A stretch of DNA of 64,000 nt. It comes from Melieria omissa (lineage: Eukaryota > Arthropoda > Insecta > Diptera > Ulidiidae). This document shows positions 34,590-45,365 of this stretch, piece after piece. The position numbers and the translations under genes are program-made. The notes below the pieces were generated by a model, which did no database searches, was not told where the DNA came from, and worked only from the letters and a program-made list of their open reading frames with translations. The first letter of the stretch is position 1; every line of letters begins with the position of its first letter. The DNA lies in the NCBI GenBank assembly GCA_963971225.1, contig OZ020270.1:13193817-13257816 (forward strand). The letters run 5' to 3'.

Positions 34590-34950
34590 TTACTACATAC
34601 TATGTCATCATAACGTGGGCGTTTCAATGAAGAATCTGGTTCTAAAAATTCTTCATCCGAAATCTCATGATCTTCGTCTAAGTTTAAGGTTGGAATCGCT
34701 TCCTTTTTTAGAAACCTTTTTCCTACATAAGTACTGGAGAAATGATTTTCACAAATATACAGTTTTCGGTTATAGTCGTCATAAGATATATTGCATTTTT
34801 CGCACCAAATTTGGCCAAACACGAAATCAGCAGCGGGGAATCTAAATAATCTAAGATTCTCGCATTTTGTCTCGATTTTTTGCAACTGCGAATACAACAT
34901 TGAATTCCAGACGTTGAGGAATTTCTATTTGTCTTTATATTTGTAGCCAT
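34568..34950 (-). pseudogene. THAP DNA-binding domain of the P-like transposase, frameshifted
   Basis: ATG at 34950-34948 begins MATNIKTNR and leads to the first zinc ligands (CCIRSCKK). The rest of the THAP fold (LRLFRFPAADF, IWCEKC, ICENHF, AIPTLNL) lies in another frame from about 34880. Ligands follow the C2CH pattern. A second one-base shift in a run of seven or eight A's near 34577 separates it from the catalytic ORF. Either an intron and two indels or homopolymer errors could explain this. Confidence 0.65.
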
Positions 34951-35014
34951 ATTGTAACAAGCCGAAACACAAAATAGAATTACAATGTTGGACAATGGCG
35001 TTAAAATACTTCTT

Positions 35015-35245
35015 AAAAAAATTCAAAATTGGTATCAACCACGTCAAAATATAAAGAAATAATTTTACTTGGAATACGCCACGTAAAAATATTTGTAGAA
35101 ATTTCAAATTGGATTCAACCACGTCAAAAAAAACCGATGCAAAAGGTTCAAAATTGGTATCAACCACGTCAAAATATAAACAAATTAGTTTACTTGGAAT
35201 GCGCCACGTAAAAATATTTGTAGAAATTTCAAATTGGATTCAACC
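35015..35245. repeat. Tandem repeat with 'CAACCACGTCAAAATATAAA' motifs
   Basis: Two to three units, about 125 bp apart, each with GGTATCAACCACGTC, GCCACGTAAAAATATTTG and AAATTTCAAATTGGATTCAACC. The array continues on the far side of the RTE/BEL nest at 45795 and recurs at 49613. Confidence 0.7.
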
Positions 35246-35275
35246 TTACTTAACTTAACTGGCCAGAACAACCCG

Positions 35276-37928
35276 TTATCGGGTTACGGCCTGCCGCAAA
35301 ACTTCTCTCCAGGCGCCTCTGCTTCGCGCGCGCCTTCTCCAGTTGGTCACACCAAGAGATACCAGGGCCTCTTCCACTTGGTCCTTCCACCGGAGACACG
35401 GCCTCCCTCTTCGCCGTCGACCTCCAACCATCGCATCGAATACCTTTTTCGCCGGAGATTCGTCGTCCATGCGGCAGACATGACCGAGCCAGCGTGGCCG
35501 CTGGATGTTAATTCGCTGCGCTACGTCCATGTCCTTATACAGCTCATACAGCTCGTTATTGGTTCGTATGCGATAGTCGTTGCCAACCCGAACAGGGCCG
35601 AAGATTTTGCGAAGCACCTTCCTCTCGAACACTCCAAGGGCCGCTATGTCGTTTCGTGTCATTGTCCATGCTTCAGCGCCATAGAGGAGCACGGGCAAGA
35701 TAAGCGTCCTATAGAGTGCAAGTTTTGTCGGTCGAGAGAGGTCTCTACTTCTCAATTGCCTACCGAGACCGTAGTAGCACCTGTTGGCAAGAGTTATCCT
35801 TCGCTTTATCTCCTGACTGACATCATTGCTGCTGTTGATGGCGGTGCCAAGATAGACGAATTCCTTGACAACTTCAAAAGCATACCTGTCGGCCTCGACG
35901 TGAGACCCTAGCCGCTGCGAGTCCCTGCGTGTAGACAGCATATACTTCGTCTTGCCCTCATTTACCACCAGACCCATTTTGGCAGATTCTCTTTCGATAG
36001 CCGCAAAGGCAGCGGTGACATCTCGCTTGTTACGTCCGATGACATCAATATCATCAGCGTAAGCAAGGAGCTGGACACTTTTGTTGAAAATTGTGCCATT
36101 ACGATGTACACCGGCCTTGCGCAGAACACTCTCCATGTTGAAGTTGAAGAGGTCGCAGGACAAAGGATCGCCCTGTCTGAAACCTCGAACGGTATCAAAG
36201 GGGTCGGAGAGGTCACTTCCAACCTTGACGGAGCTGCGCGTATTGCTCAACGTCGCTCTGCAAAGTCTAACGAGCTTTGCAGGGATACCAAGTTCAGACA
36301 GTGCGGCATATAGGCGATCCCTTATCGGGCTATCGAATGCTGCCTTGTAATCGATGAAGAGATGGTGTGTATCGATTTGGTTCTCATGGGTCTTGTATGC
36401 AATGGGAAGTAGGCTGATACCCCTGTAGTTGGCGCATATTGTTGGGTCGCCTTCCTTCAGCACAGGGCAAAGGGCACTGAGGTTCCAATCGTTGGGCATT
36501 CGTTCCTCCAGCCATATTTTGCAAATGAGCTGATGCATGCACCCAATCAGCTCACCGCCGCCGGCCTTGAACAATTCAGCTGGTAGCCCATCCGGCCCTG
36601 CAGCTTTGTTGTTCTTGAGTCGCTGGATAGCGACCCGGACCTCGTCATGGCTGGGCGGTGGCACATCCACACCGTCGTCGTCGATTGGTGCCATCTGGAC
36701 ATCTTCACCACTGGCGGTATTGTTCCTTTCGTCGCCTGCGAGCAGCTTTATGAAGTGCTCCTTCCACAACCTCAGCACACCTTGCGCATCCGTAACCAGA
36801 TTCCCGTTTTCGTCTCTGCAAGAAGATGCCCCAGGCTTAAATCCTTCCGTGAGACGCCTAACTTTTTGGAAGAATTTTCGGGCGTCATTCCTGCTCCTGC
36901 ACTCCTCGATTTCCTCACGCTCGCGCCTTTCTTGCTCCCGTTTCTTGCGTCTAAAAAGGCACCTCTCTTTCTTCCTCTCCTCCCGGTTTTTTTCTGTCAT
37001 GGCTCGCGTGGCGGCCGACTCCCTGCAGTTGTCTTCTTGTATGCAGCATTCTTCACTGCAGTGGCTGCGCGACACTCTTCATCGTACCATTGGTTTTTTG
37101 GTGGTGGGCGTCGAAAACCAAGGACATTTTCTGCGGCGGCGCGCATAGAGTGGGATAAGTGAGCCCATAATCCGCCGATGTCATCAGGTGGAGAGGGGGA
37201 GCGACCGAGCTGGTTGGAGAGTTGAGCGGAGTAGGCTTCGGCTACCCCTTGTGATCGCAGCTTACTGATGTCCAGCTTTCTTCGCAAACTAGGTTGTGCG
37301 GTCTTCGCTGCGCAAAGACGCATGCGTACCTTGGCTGCAACAAGGTAATGGTCCGAGTCGATGTTGGGACCTCGGAACGTGCGCACATCTAGAATGCTAG
37401 AAGCATGCCTTTCATCAATCACAATGTGATCAATCTGGTTGCGGGTGGATTGATCGGGGGATAACCAGGTGGCCTTGTGGATATCGAGGTGCTGGAATCT
37501 GGTGCTACTAACTACCATGTTTCGTGCCGCGGCGAAATCGATCAGCCTCAGACCGTTGTTCGAAGTGGTCCCATGGAGGCTGAACTGCCCGACTGTGGGG
37601 CAAAGATGCCTTCTCGCCCGACCTTTGCGTTGAAGTCCCCGAGGACGATTGTGACGTCGTGGGCCGGGCACCTGTCGTAGACGTCCTCGAGCTTCGCATA
37701 GAAGGCATCCTTGGTCGCATCGTCCTTCTCTTCCGTCGGGGCGTGCGCGCAAATTAGGCTGATGCTAAAGTATTTAGCTTTGATGCGGATCGAAGCCAGC
37801 CGTTCGTTCACCGGAGTGAACCGAGAGACGTGGTGGCGAAGTCTCTTGCTGACCACAAATCCGCAGCCAAATTCGCGCTTCTCCGCATGGCAGCTGTAGA
37901 AGATGCTTGGAGCAACCTTGTCCTGTCC
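35276..37928 (-). pseudogene. RTE-like endonuclease-RT polyprotein, main part
   Basis: From 37928 down: apurinic-like endonuclease with VLGDFNAKVG, a frameshift near 37590, then IDHIVIDER and SDHYLVAAK (the SDH catalytic motif). A linker frame ends at 36997. From 37075 to 35276 a 599-codon frame encodes RT with HHLFIDYKAAFDS, GFRQGDPLS and catalytic AYADDIDVIG. It ends in WLGHVCRMDDE...RWKDQV, typical of RTE/BovB-type LINEs. Two frameshifts and the BEL insertion inactivate it. Clade assignment rests on motifs only. Confidence 0.75.
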
Positions 37929-37933
37929 ATCAC

Positions 37934-38255
37934 TGTTCACGCCTGACGGCGTGGCAGGGACGTGCAGCGAATGCGATCTGGCAGCTCGGTACAGCGGCGA
38001 AGGGGAGAAAAGGAAAAAAAGGAAGATGGCGGTTTGACGGGAAAGATGAAGGGAAGAGAATTAATTGAATTGAGATTTTGATGTGAACGGAACGGAGCAA
38101 ATAGTGCTGTAAAAATCAGGAAATAAATTGTAGGAATTTGTGTAGATTTAACCACTACATTGTACAAACACTTTTGCATTAAACGACACTTTTTATAACG
38201 TTTGGAAACGAACAACATTCGTGTATTTATTCGCACGTGATTCGTGGTACGAACA
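37934..38255 (+). mobile_element. BEL-1 5' LTR
   Basis: 322 bp, TG...CA ends. It lacks the 8 bp (ACAAACAT-like) present near 45250 in the partner LTR. Confidence 0.9.
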
Positions 38256-38259
38256 TTTT

Positions 38260-38274
38260 TGGTCCTTCGAGCCG
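38260..38274 (+). promoter_or_regulatory. BEL-1 primer-binding-site candidate
   Basis: TGGTCCTTCGAGCCG lies four bases after the LTR. The identical 15-mer follows the LTR of the second BEL element at 60178. I do not assign the tRNA. Confidence 0.65.
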
Positions 38275-38556
38275 GATATTGGAGAGCTCAAGGAGTGATA
38301 TGTTAGTGGTGCAGTTTGGGTGTGAGTATGAGCGGAGGAGCTGGCTGTGGATCGCGGTGAGGCTTCATTGTCGTTTGGTGGGACGGTGTGATTATGTGGT
38401 TGGGGGGCTTGGTTGAACAGCACAGGGCTCGCACGTGTTGCGAGTATTATGTTAGGTTATGTGCGAACAATGGAAAATAGGTTACATTTGGGCTCGGTGC
38501 AGGCGTGGTATAAGTTAGTGTTAGTTTGCAGACCATTCGACAGCGAACCTTCATCG

Positions 38557-39165
38557 ATATCAGCTCAGCAGCGAGCGTACGGTTGGTGGAGCTCAGCAGC
38601 GAGCATTCGGTTGGTAGCAGCGGGCCGTAGTTTGATATCAGCTCAACAGCGAGCCTTCATTGATATCAGCTCAGCAGCGAGCGTACGGTTGGTGGAGCTC
38701 AGCAGCGAGCATTCGGTTGGTAGCAACGGGCCGTAGTTTGATATCAGCTCAACAGCGAGCCTTCATTGATATCAGCTCAGCAGCGAGCGTACGGTTGGTG
38801 GAGCTCAGCAGCGAGCACTCGGTTGGTAGCAGCGGGCCGTAGTTTGATATCAGCTCAACACCGAGCCTTCATTGATATCAACTCAGCAGCGAGCGTACGG
38901 TTGGTAGGAGCTCAGCAGCGAGCATTCGGTTGGTAGCAGCGGGCCGTAGTTTGATATCAGCTCAACAGTGAGCCTTCATTGATATCAGCGCAGCAGCGAG
39001 CGTACGGTTGGTGGAGCTCAGCAGCGAGCATTCGATTGGTAGCAGCGGGCCGTAGTTTGATATCAGCTTAACAACGAGCCTTCATTGATATCAGCTTAGC
39101 AGCGAGCGTGCGGTTGGTAGGAGCTCAACAGCGAGCCTTCATTGATATCAGCTCAACAGCGAGCT
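38557..39165 (+). repeat. 106-bp tandem repeat array in the BEL-1 leader
   Basis: About five to six units spaced 106-107 bp; GGGCCGTAG recurs at 38630, 38736, 38842, 38949 and 39055. Each unit is built from shorter CAGCTCAGCAGCGAGC-type modules followed by GTACGGTTGGTGGAG or ATTCGGTTGGTAGCAG. It lies between the primer site and gag. The frame that is open through it is a by-product of the periodicity. Confidence 0.85.
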
Positions 39166-39821
39166 TAATTAGCAGGATGTTGCTTCTCTTGGTCTAGCAG
39201 CGGATGCATGTATTATTAATAACCTCTTATTACTAAGTTTATGATGAGTCAGCGCAAGCAGAGGGCGCGGACGGGGCCCATCGAGGAATTGCAGGAGCCG
39301 ATACCTGAGGTGTCGGGGCTTCCAGAGCAGCGTGTGGAACAGTTGGGGCGCGGAAAACGAAAGGCCGGTAGAGTGGCAGTAGGCCTACCCAAGAGGGTTT
39401 CGGCTGAGCCAGAAGGGAGCGGTGCACGGGAGCGAATCAAGGCCAGGATAGAGCAGGCGGTGGAAGGGATACAGCGCCAGGCGGATTGGTTGCGCGATGC
39501 TGGCAACGATTTTCCAGCGGGTGAGATCTTGCATGGCAGACTCGAGCTTCTAGGAGTCGCTTCGAGGAAAATATTGATTTATGGCGACAGGGTGGGTTAC
39601 GCGAAGAATCTTGCGGGGTGAGGCGAGTTGAGGTCGAGAACATATATATTTAGGCTGCCGCAGCCATAAGGCAGGCCTTGATGGAGCAGAGGCCGGAGGA
39701 GGGGGCAGGTAATGCGCATGAGGCGCCACCCGGTGCAGGCTTGGTACGGCGATTATCTTCCGGAGGATCGGCAGGGATGGGACAGCTTCCGTGATACATT
39801 TACGGCTGAGGTGATTGATAA

Positions 39822-41858
39822 CACAGCCACACAAAAAAAAATATGTGTTCGGGTCTGGAGGTCAGACCATGTTTACTATATGTTTTCGGGGTCGCTGAAT
39901 TCGAATCCGAGGTCCAAAAAACCCCAGCACGTCAGGGTTCTGATATAACCTCAAAAAACCTTATACAAAATTTTATTCGAGTCCGGGGGTCAGACCATGT
40001 TTATTATATGTCTTTGGGGTCGCTGAATCCGAACCCGAGGTCTAAAAAACTCCAGAATATCAGGGTTTCGACATAACCTCAACTATATACTAGAATAAAT
40101 GACTAGTTACATGACTACAATAGGAATCGAATGACTTAAGTATACGAACTCAAAAATTAATCGATTGGAATAGACGATCTAAAAACCAGACGCATAAATC
40201 AAATAGCAGACTCTTGTTTGCTACTATAGCGGGTTCTTTTCTCATCAAAAGATCTATGCAGTGATTTACGCTTTCTATCTTCTTTCGGTGTATCTCGCTT
40301 CAACATCCAACAGAAATCTGCCATCATATTTTCATCCCACCTTCCTTGATATCGAGTTTCCATGACTTTTATATCTTGGTGAAAGCGTTCGCCTTGCTCT
40401 TCACTAAAATCACCTAGATTATTTGGAAATTTGTCTAGATGTGCATGCAAAAAATGTAATTTCAAGTTCATCAGGCATCCTAGCTTTCTAAAATCTTCAA
40501 CCATTTTGCCAACAATTTTTTTATACTTCGGACTTTTGTTATTTCCTAAAAAGTTCTGTGCCACATCTTTAAAACTAAGCCAGGCTGCTTTCTTAAGTCG
40601 ATTCATTGTACGAATGAAATTCATATCTTTGAACATAGTTCGAATTTGTGGTCCGTCGAATACTCCTTCTTTCAACCTTCATTTGGATTGAAGGTATTGA
40701 AAACATGCCCCTGATTTATCAAGGGCTTTGACGAATTGTTTCATGAGACCAAGCTTTATATGCAACGGAGGAATGAGAATTTTCGATGGATCCACAAGCA
40801 TTTAACTTGATCAACTATAACGGGAGCCGTCATTGATGGAGCATTGTTATATACAATTTTTTGTTTGTTTTTTATGTTGATGCCTTTAATATCATTTAAG
40901 CTAAGCTCTGGGCTACTAGGTTTTCTCCAAATTGCTGGAGTGATGAATTTGATGTTCTCTTTATTTTTGTCCGCCTTCCATCGATACAACATCTTTTTGC
41001 ACATGTTACAAATGACACGCGGAACCCAGCTATTATGTTGATCCATCTTTAAATTGAAAATTTCTTCGTATAAGTTGCAAATATTATCATCAATCGTTTT
41101 TTGCAAGGATGTCACTTCATATTTGGAACAAACGTAACAAAAATTCTCATGATTCGCATGACAATCATGTGATTGCGAAACCTTGCGCCGCTTTCTTGTA
41201 GCATTAAATTCCACATTAGCCAAGTCACCAACTAATGTGAAACTGCGGTCGCTTGATGACGACGCCTGTGGGCCCGCTTTCTCACCCTGACCAGTCGCCG
41301 ATACTGAGGATTCGACTCTCTGCATCGTAAAACGCTTGCGTGCGCCTGCCATGACGGCATGAAAGACGTGATCCAGGGACTTAGCCGGATCACAGGCACA
41401 CTCCGTTGCCCGAAGTCACCACGAGGAGGTGCCCTGGATGCAGACACACGTCGTAGGTCGGATGAATAAATTTTGCGAATTTCTTTGCAAATCAAGTGCT
41501 ATAGTTTTTTAGACAACAGATTCGGATTCAGCGACCCCAAAGACATATGGTAAACATGGTCTGACCCCGGACTCGGAAAAAAAATTTTATAAAGTTTTTG
41601 AGGTTATGTCGAAACCCTGATATTCTGGAGTTTTTTAGACCTCGGATTCGGATTCAGCGACCCCGAAAACATATAATAAACATGGTCTGACCCCCGGACT
41701 CGAATAAAATTTTATATAAGGTTTTTTGAGGTTATATCAGAACCCTGACGTGCTGGGGTTTTTTGGACCTCGGATTCGAATTCAGCGACCCCGAAAACAT
41801 ATAGTAAACATGGTCTGACCTCCAGACCCGAAAACATATTTTTTTTTGTGTGGCTGTG
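39822..41858 (-). mobile_element. CMC-like (CACTA/Chapaev group) DNA transposon, degenerate
   Basis: The TIRs start CACAGCCACACAAAAAAAAA and end with the complement, flanked by TAA on both sides (39819-39821 and 41859-41861). Subterminal direct repeats of about 129 bp (GGTCAGACCATGTTTA...GGGTCGCTGAAT...GAGGTC) occur twice on the left and, inverted, three times on the right. CAC-type termini, a 3-bp TSD and dense subterminal repeats fit the CMC superfamily. Confidence 0.65.
40199..41352 (-). pseudogene. Transposase remnant of the CMC-like element
   Basis: 41352-40790 encodes an N-terminal part with paired Cys motifs (CYVCSKYE, CNMCKKMLYRW). After a gap the conserved tail appears: LGLMKQFVKALDKSGACF near 40750-40700 in one frame, then 40675-40199 with FRKLGCLMNLKLHFLHAHLD and GERFHQDI...RYQGRWD...DFCWML. 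The tail resembles a family of insect proteins usually left unnamed. The central catalytic region is missing, so the copy is non-autonomous. Confidence 0.6.
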
Positions 41859-42665
41859 TAATCAAAGACTTACTAATGTGCAAAGACTACGCACGCTCCT
41901 GAACTGTGTTCGCGGCTCGGCCGCGCGCGTTCTTGTTTTTTGGCCACAAAGAGATGAGAGTTTTGACGGGGCCTGGCGGAGCTTGTGCACGGCTTATGAC
42001 AACATTTTTTTGACGCTGACGGCGCATGTCGCGGCCATAACCGGGTTGCCTAAGATAGAACGAGCGAGTCACTTGGACATTCGGGCCATGCTGGACACTG
42101 CACGCAACACATTGCGCCTGATGGATAATAGGCTGAGCGCTGGGAGCAGCGCGATCTGATGGTATTACATTTGCTAGAGTCACGTCTGGATTCCGAATCT
42201 AGAGCGCAATGGGAAATGGCGAGACCCATCAACGGTATTCCCGCGTTGCACGGCGATTTCTTGGAGTGGTTGGAGCGCCGCGCTAGCGGTTTATTGTCAC
42301 AAGGTAGCAGTGCACCTCGGCAGAAGCACCAGCAGCAGAGGGTGCAATTGCAGAGAACAGCTAGAGCAGGGGCGTTAAGATGTTTCGTCTGTGGGGGAAA
42401 TCATCCTTTATTCCGCTGTAGCATGTTTTCTAGGCTGACTCGCGAGGAGCGGGTACAACGACTGAACGGACTTGGCGTCTGCCACAATTGTTTGCGTCGT
42501 GGGCATCCAACTGCGCGTTGTATATCGCCGGGTTGTCCAAGGTGTACTCGAACATTACATAACAGTCTCATCTGCCCTAAGGCAAGGATGATCTCAGCAG
42601 CAGCGGGCATAGAGCGGAGTTCAGATGATGCAGCGCCGACGACATTCCAGCAAGATTAGCAATTA

Positions 42666-43928
42666 TTGAGCAGCATGGACATTCGCCTCGGAGTGTCCAC
42701 GAACAGCAGCCAGTCGGTGCCCAGGTCACTCCCTGACGGGGTTAATCACGTAGACGTACATCGTCCGTTATTGGCAACAGCGATGGTGCGACACCCGGTG
42801 CAGGGCAAGATGTTTGGACCTGTCCGAGCGATTTGCGACACGGGTTCACAAGCAAATTTGATTTCGAGCGAGTATGTGACGAGGCATAATATCCCAACTG
42901 TACGAACAAAAGCCGCCATTCTGGCAGTTGGTGGCCCTGTTAGCGACGGGTGCTCGAAGGCGATATCAGGTTACCTGCTAGCCATGAGCGATGAGCAGCC
43001 ACCAATTCAATCGCAATCAATACCGAGGCTAGAGCTATGTGCGGCGCTCCTACTGAGTCAACTAATCGAGCGCATACGAAATAATCTACGAGATGAGAAC
43101 GAAGACTTAGAATTCAGTGCATTCTGTTGGACGGATTCGATGGTGGTGCTGGGTTGGTTAAACCGTCCGGTTGATAGCTTGAAACAGTATGTGGCAAACA
43201 GGGTCCGGAAGATTAAGGAGACCACTGCAGAATGCGAATGGAGGCATGTACCGACAGATCGGAACCCAGCAGACTCAATTTCGAGAGGCACCTCGGTGGA
43301 TGAACTGGCCGCATCGGAATTGTGGTGTCACGGGCCGAAGTTCATCCGGCAGCCGGGTTCAGCCTGGCCTCCCATCAAGGAGGCGCGATCGGATGCCGTG
43401 CGCATATTGGAGGAATGTAAGGCGCATGCTAGATGCAAGGCCAGACGAAAGGACGAGGTGGCGCAGGGGAGCTGCCTGATTTGCACTTCGGCACTTCAGC
43501 GAGATGGTGAATCAATTCTCTTTCGATTGTCGTCCTTGCAGCGAGTGACGGCGTGGGTGTTAAGGTTTGTCTACAACGCAAGGAAGCCGCAGTCAGGCAG
43601 CCGCACTGGCTCTCTGAACCCCGAAGAAGTCGATGGAGCTCTTCTATGGTGGATCAAACGGGAACAGATGGATAACTATGCTAGGGACCTACAATGCCTT
43701 GTGCGGGCTCAGAAGGATGGGCAGCAATTATCACGCGTTCGCTTGGCAGCTGAAATTGCGACGCTCGCCCCGTTCGTGCACGATGGCATTTTACGCATGC
43801 GTAGCCGTCTCCAGGAAGCAGATCTTCCGTTTGACCAACGCAATCCCATAATTGTACCTGGGAAGGGGCGCCTCGCATGGCTCATCGCTAGAGAGACGCA
43901 CCTGAGACTCCATCATTGTGGCGCGTAG
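42666..43928 (+). CDS. pol: BEL-1 protease fused to RNase H; reverse transcriptase deleted
   Basis: A clean 420-codon frame. The protease is visible at residues about 55-105 with ICDTGSQANLIS. At about residue 115 (near 43010) the sequence jumps directly to SIPRLELCAALLLSQL, the start of the BEL RNase H-like region (FCWTDSMVVLGWL, RNPADSISRG). It then runs on to the pre-integrase region (HLRLHHCGA). A BEL pol should have about 500 residues of RT between these parts, including the YVDD-type catalytic motif, and none is present. The deletion is in frame. The stop at 43926-43928 cuts off the integrase zinc domain. Confidence 0.8.
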   Translation: MSSMDIRLGVSTNSSQSVPRSLPDGVNHVDVHRPLLATAMVRHPVQGKMFGPVRAICDTGSQANLISSEYVTRHNIPTVRTKAAILAVGGPVSDGCSKAISGYLLAMSDEQPPIQSQSIPRLELCAALLLSQLIERIRNNLRDENEDLEFSAFCWTDSMVVLGWLNRPVDSLKQYVANRVRKIKETTAECEWRHVPTDRNPADSISRGTSVDELAASELWCHGPKFIRQPGSAWPPIKEARSDAVRILEECKAHARCKARRKDEVAQGSCLICTSALQRDGESILFRLSSLQRVTAWVLRFVYNARKPQSGSRTGSLNPEEVDGALLWWIKREQMDNYARDLQCLVRAQKDGQQLSRVRLAAEIATLAPFVHDGILRMRSRLQEADLPFDQRNPIIVPGKGRLAWLIARETHLRLHHCGA

Positions 43929-45036
43929 CAGCTGCTAGCAGTCATGCGGTAGCGATTTTGGATAGTCAATGGAAGAAGGTTGGCGAGGACGATAGTGAGA
44001 CTGCATCGTTTGTGAGAAAAGCCAGGGCAAGGTGGCTCAGCAGATCATGGGCGATTTGCCCGCATGTCGGGTGCGGCCCGCTCGCCCCTTGCTATGTACG
44101 GGCGTGGACTATACTGGGCCCATTTGGGTCAGACCTCATCGTGGCCGGGGCAGGACTCTGATGAAGGGTTCCATCGCCTTATTTGTGTGTATGGTGACGA
44201 AGGCGGTGCATCTCGAGTTTGTTTCGGATCTTTTACCAACGCATTCCTCATGGCATTCACCCGCTTCACCTCACGCTTCGGGCATTGTTCACATCTGTGG
44301 AGCGACAACGGTACCAACCTTGTGGGTGCTGAGCGCGAGCTGGCGCAAATGCTTCGTAGTTGGGAGGCTTCGGATCTTTACGATCAGCTGGTACAGCGCT
44401 GGACGCAGTGGCATTTCATCACCCCCTCTGCGCCCCACCAAGGTGGTCTGTGGGAGGCCGCGGTAAAGGCGATGAAACATCATCTTAGTCGCGTAATGGG
44501 TTCACGTACATTGACGGTCCAGGCGATGCAGACGCTGTTGGCTGAGATTTCTGCGATACTTAACTCCCGGCCCTTAAGTGCTCTCAGTATGGACCCAAGG
44601 ATATGAGCTTCCTTACTCCCGGCCATTGCTCATTGGGGAGCCCTTGGTACCAATGGTGGGCGAATGCATTGCGCCTGAGGCCAATTGCGATCGTTTAAAC
44701 TATTGGCAGCAGCGACAGGCTATTGCGCAACGTTTTTGGAAATTGTGGCAAGATAGCTATTTACACGAGCTGCAGCAGCGCCCAAAGTGGCGCAAAGTGC
44801 GGCCGGGTTTCAATGTGGGAGACTTGGTTATAATAAAGCGAGAGTCAACGCCGCCGGCCTTTTGGCGAACCGCATGCATTTCTGAACTGCACCCCGGGAA
44901 GGATGGTGTGGTGCGCAATGTTACTGTGTGGACTGGCAATGGTTCGCTGACACGACCTATTCAACGTTTGTGTTTGTTGCCGTTGGAACCGATTGAGCCA
45001 CGTGGGGATCTCACGAGTCTCAAGGCCGGAGGATAA
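43929..45036 (+). pseudogene. pol: BEL-1 integrase, frameshifted
   Basis: The zinc-binding part is scrambled by indels. The core begins in one frame at 44032 (GVDYTGPIWVRP, first Asp), shifts near 44225 and continues with LWSDNGTNLVGAE (second Asp) and APHQGGLWEAAVKAM (Glu). Another shift near 44600 leads to 45033 with the BEL-specific C-terminal domain (WKLWQDSYLHELQQRPKW, GDLVIIK). At least three indels mean it cannot be active. Confidence 0.8.
45021..45036 (+). promoter_or_regulatory. BEL-1 polypurine tract
   Basis: CAAGGCCGGAGGATAA lies directly before the 3' LTR. Confidence 0.6.
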
Positions 45037-45365
45037 TGTTCACGCCTGACGGCGTGGCAGGGACGTGCAGCGAATGCGATCTGGCAGCTCGGTGCAGCGG
45101 CGAAGGGGAGAAAAGGAAAAAAGGGAAGATGGCGGTTTGACGGGAAAAATGAAGGGAAGAGAATTAATTGAATTGAGATTTTGATGTGAACGGAACGGAG
45201 CAAATAGTGCTGTAAAAATCAGGAAATAAATTGTAGGAATTTGTGTAGAACAAACATTTAACCACTACATTGTACAAACACTTTTGCATTAAACGACATT
45301 TTTTATAACGTTTGGAAACGAACAACATTCGTGTATTTATTCGCACGTGATTCGTGGTACGAACA
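45037..45365 (+). mobile_element. BEL-1 3' LTR
   Basis: 329 bp, matching the 5' LTR except for a few substitutions and the indel near 45250. The ATCAC TSD follows at once. Confidence 0.9.

Larger units (their letters stand above)
39241..42659 (+). pseudogene. gag: BEL-1 gag, frameshifted and split by a DNA transposon
   Basis: ATG 39241 (also 39244) opens 126 codons of the Gag N-terminus. After frameshifts the capsid start WDSFRDTFTAEVIDN is visible just before the CMC-like insertion at 39822. The frame resumes at 41862 (QRLTNVQRLRTLLNCVRG), shifts near 42150, and runs 42159-42656 to two BEL-type zinc knuckles, CFVCGGNHPLFRC and CHNCLRRGHPTARC, plus CPRC. A TAG at 42657 separates it from pol in the same frame; BEL elements normally have one Gag-Pol frame. 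Confidence 0.75.
37934..45365 (+). mobile_element. BEL/Pao element 1, 7.4 kb, with nested DNA transposon
   Basis: Two LTRs (37934-38255 and 45037-45365) start TGTTCACGCC and end GTACGAACA. A perfect 5-bp TSD, ATCAC, lies at 37929-37933 and 45366-45370. The order is LTR, primer site, repeat-rich leader, gag (split by a CMC-like transposon), protease, RNase H, integrase, polypurine tract, LTR. The few LTR differences plus an 8-bp indel suggest a fairly young insertion. Confidence 0.9.

Noticed and set aside
35234..35911. Plus-strand 225-aa ORF opposite the RTE-like RT
   Set aside because: It is a shadow frame of the minus-strand LINE, which has clear RT motifs.
38413..38842. Open frames across the BEL-1 leader repeating ISAQQRAF/VELSSEH motifs
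   Set aside because: The frame stays open only because a 106-bp unit repeats; no homology, no plausible start, and it lies between primer site and gag.
38557..39165. Regularly spaced repeats as a CRISPR array
   Set aside because: Units are contiguous 106-bp tandem copies without unique spacers, inside a eukaryotic retrotransposon.
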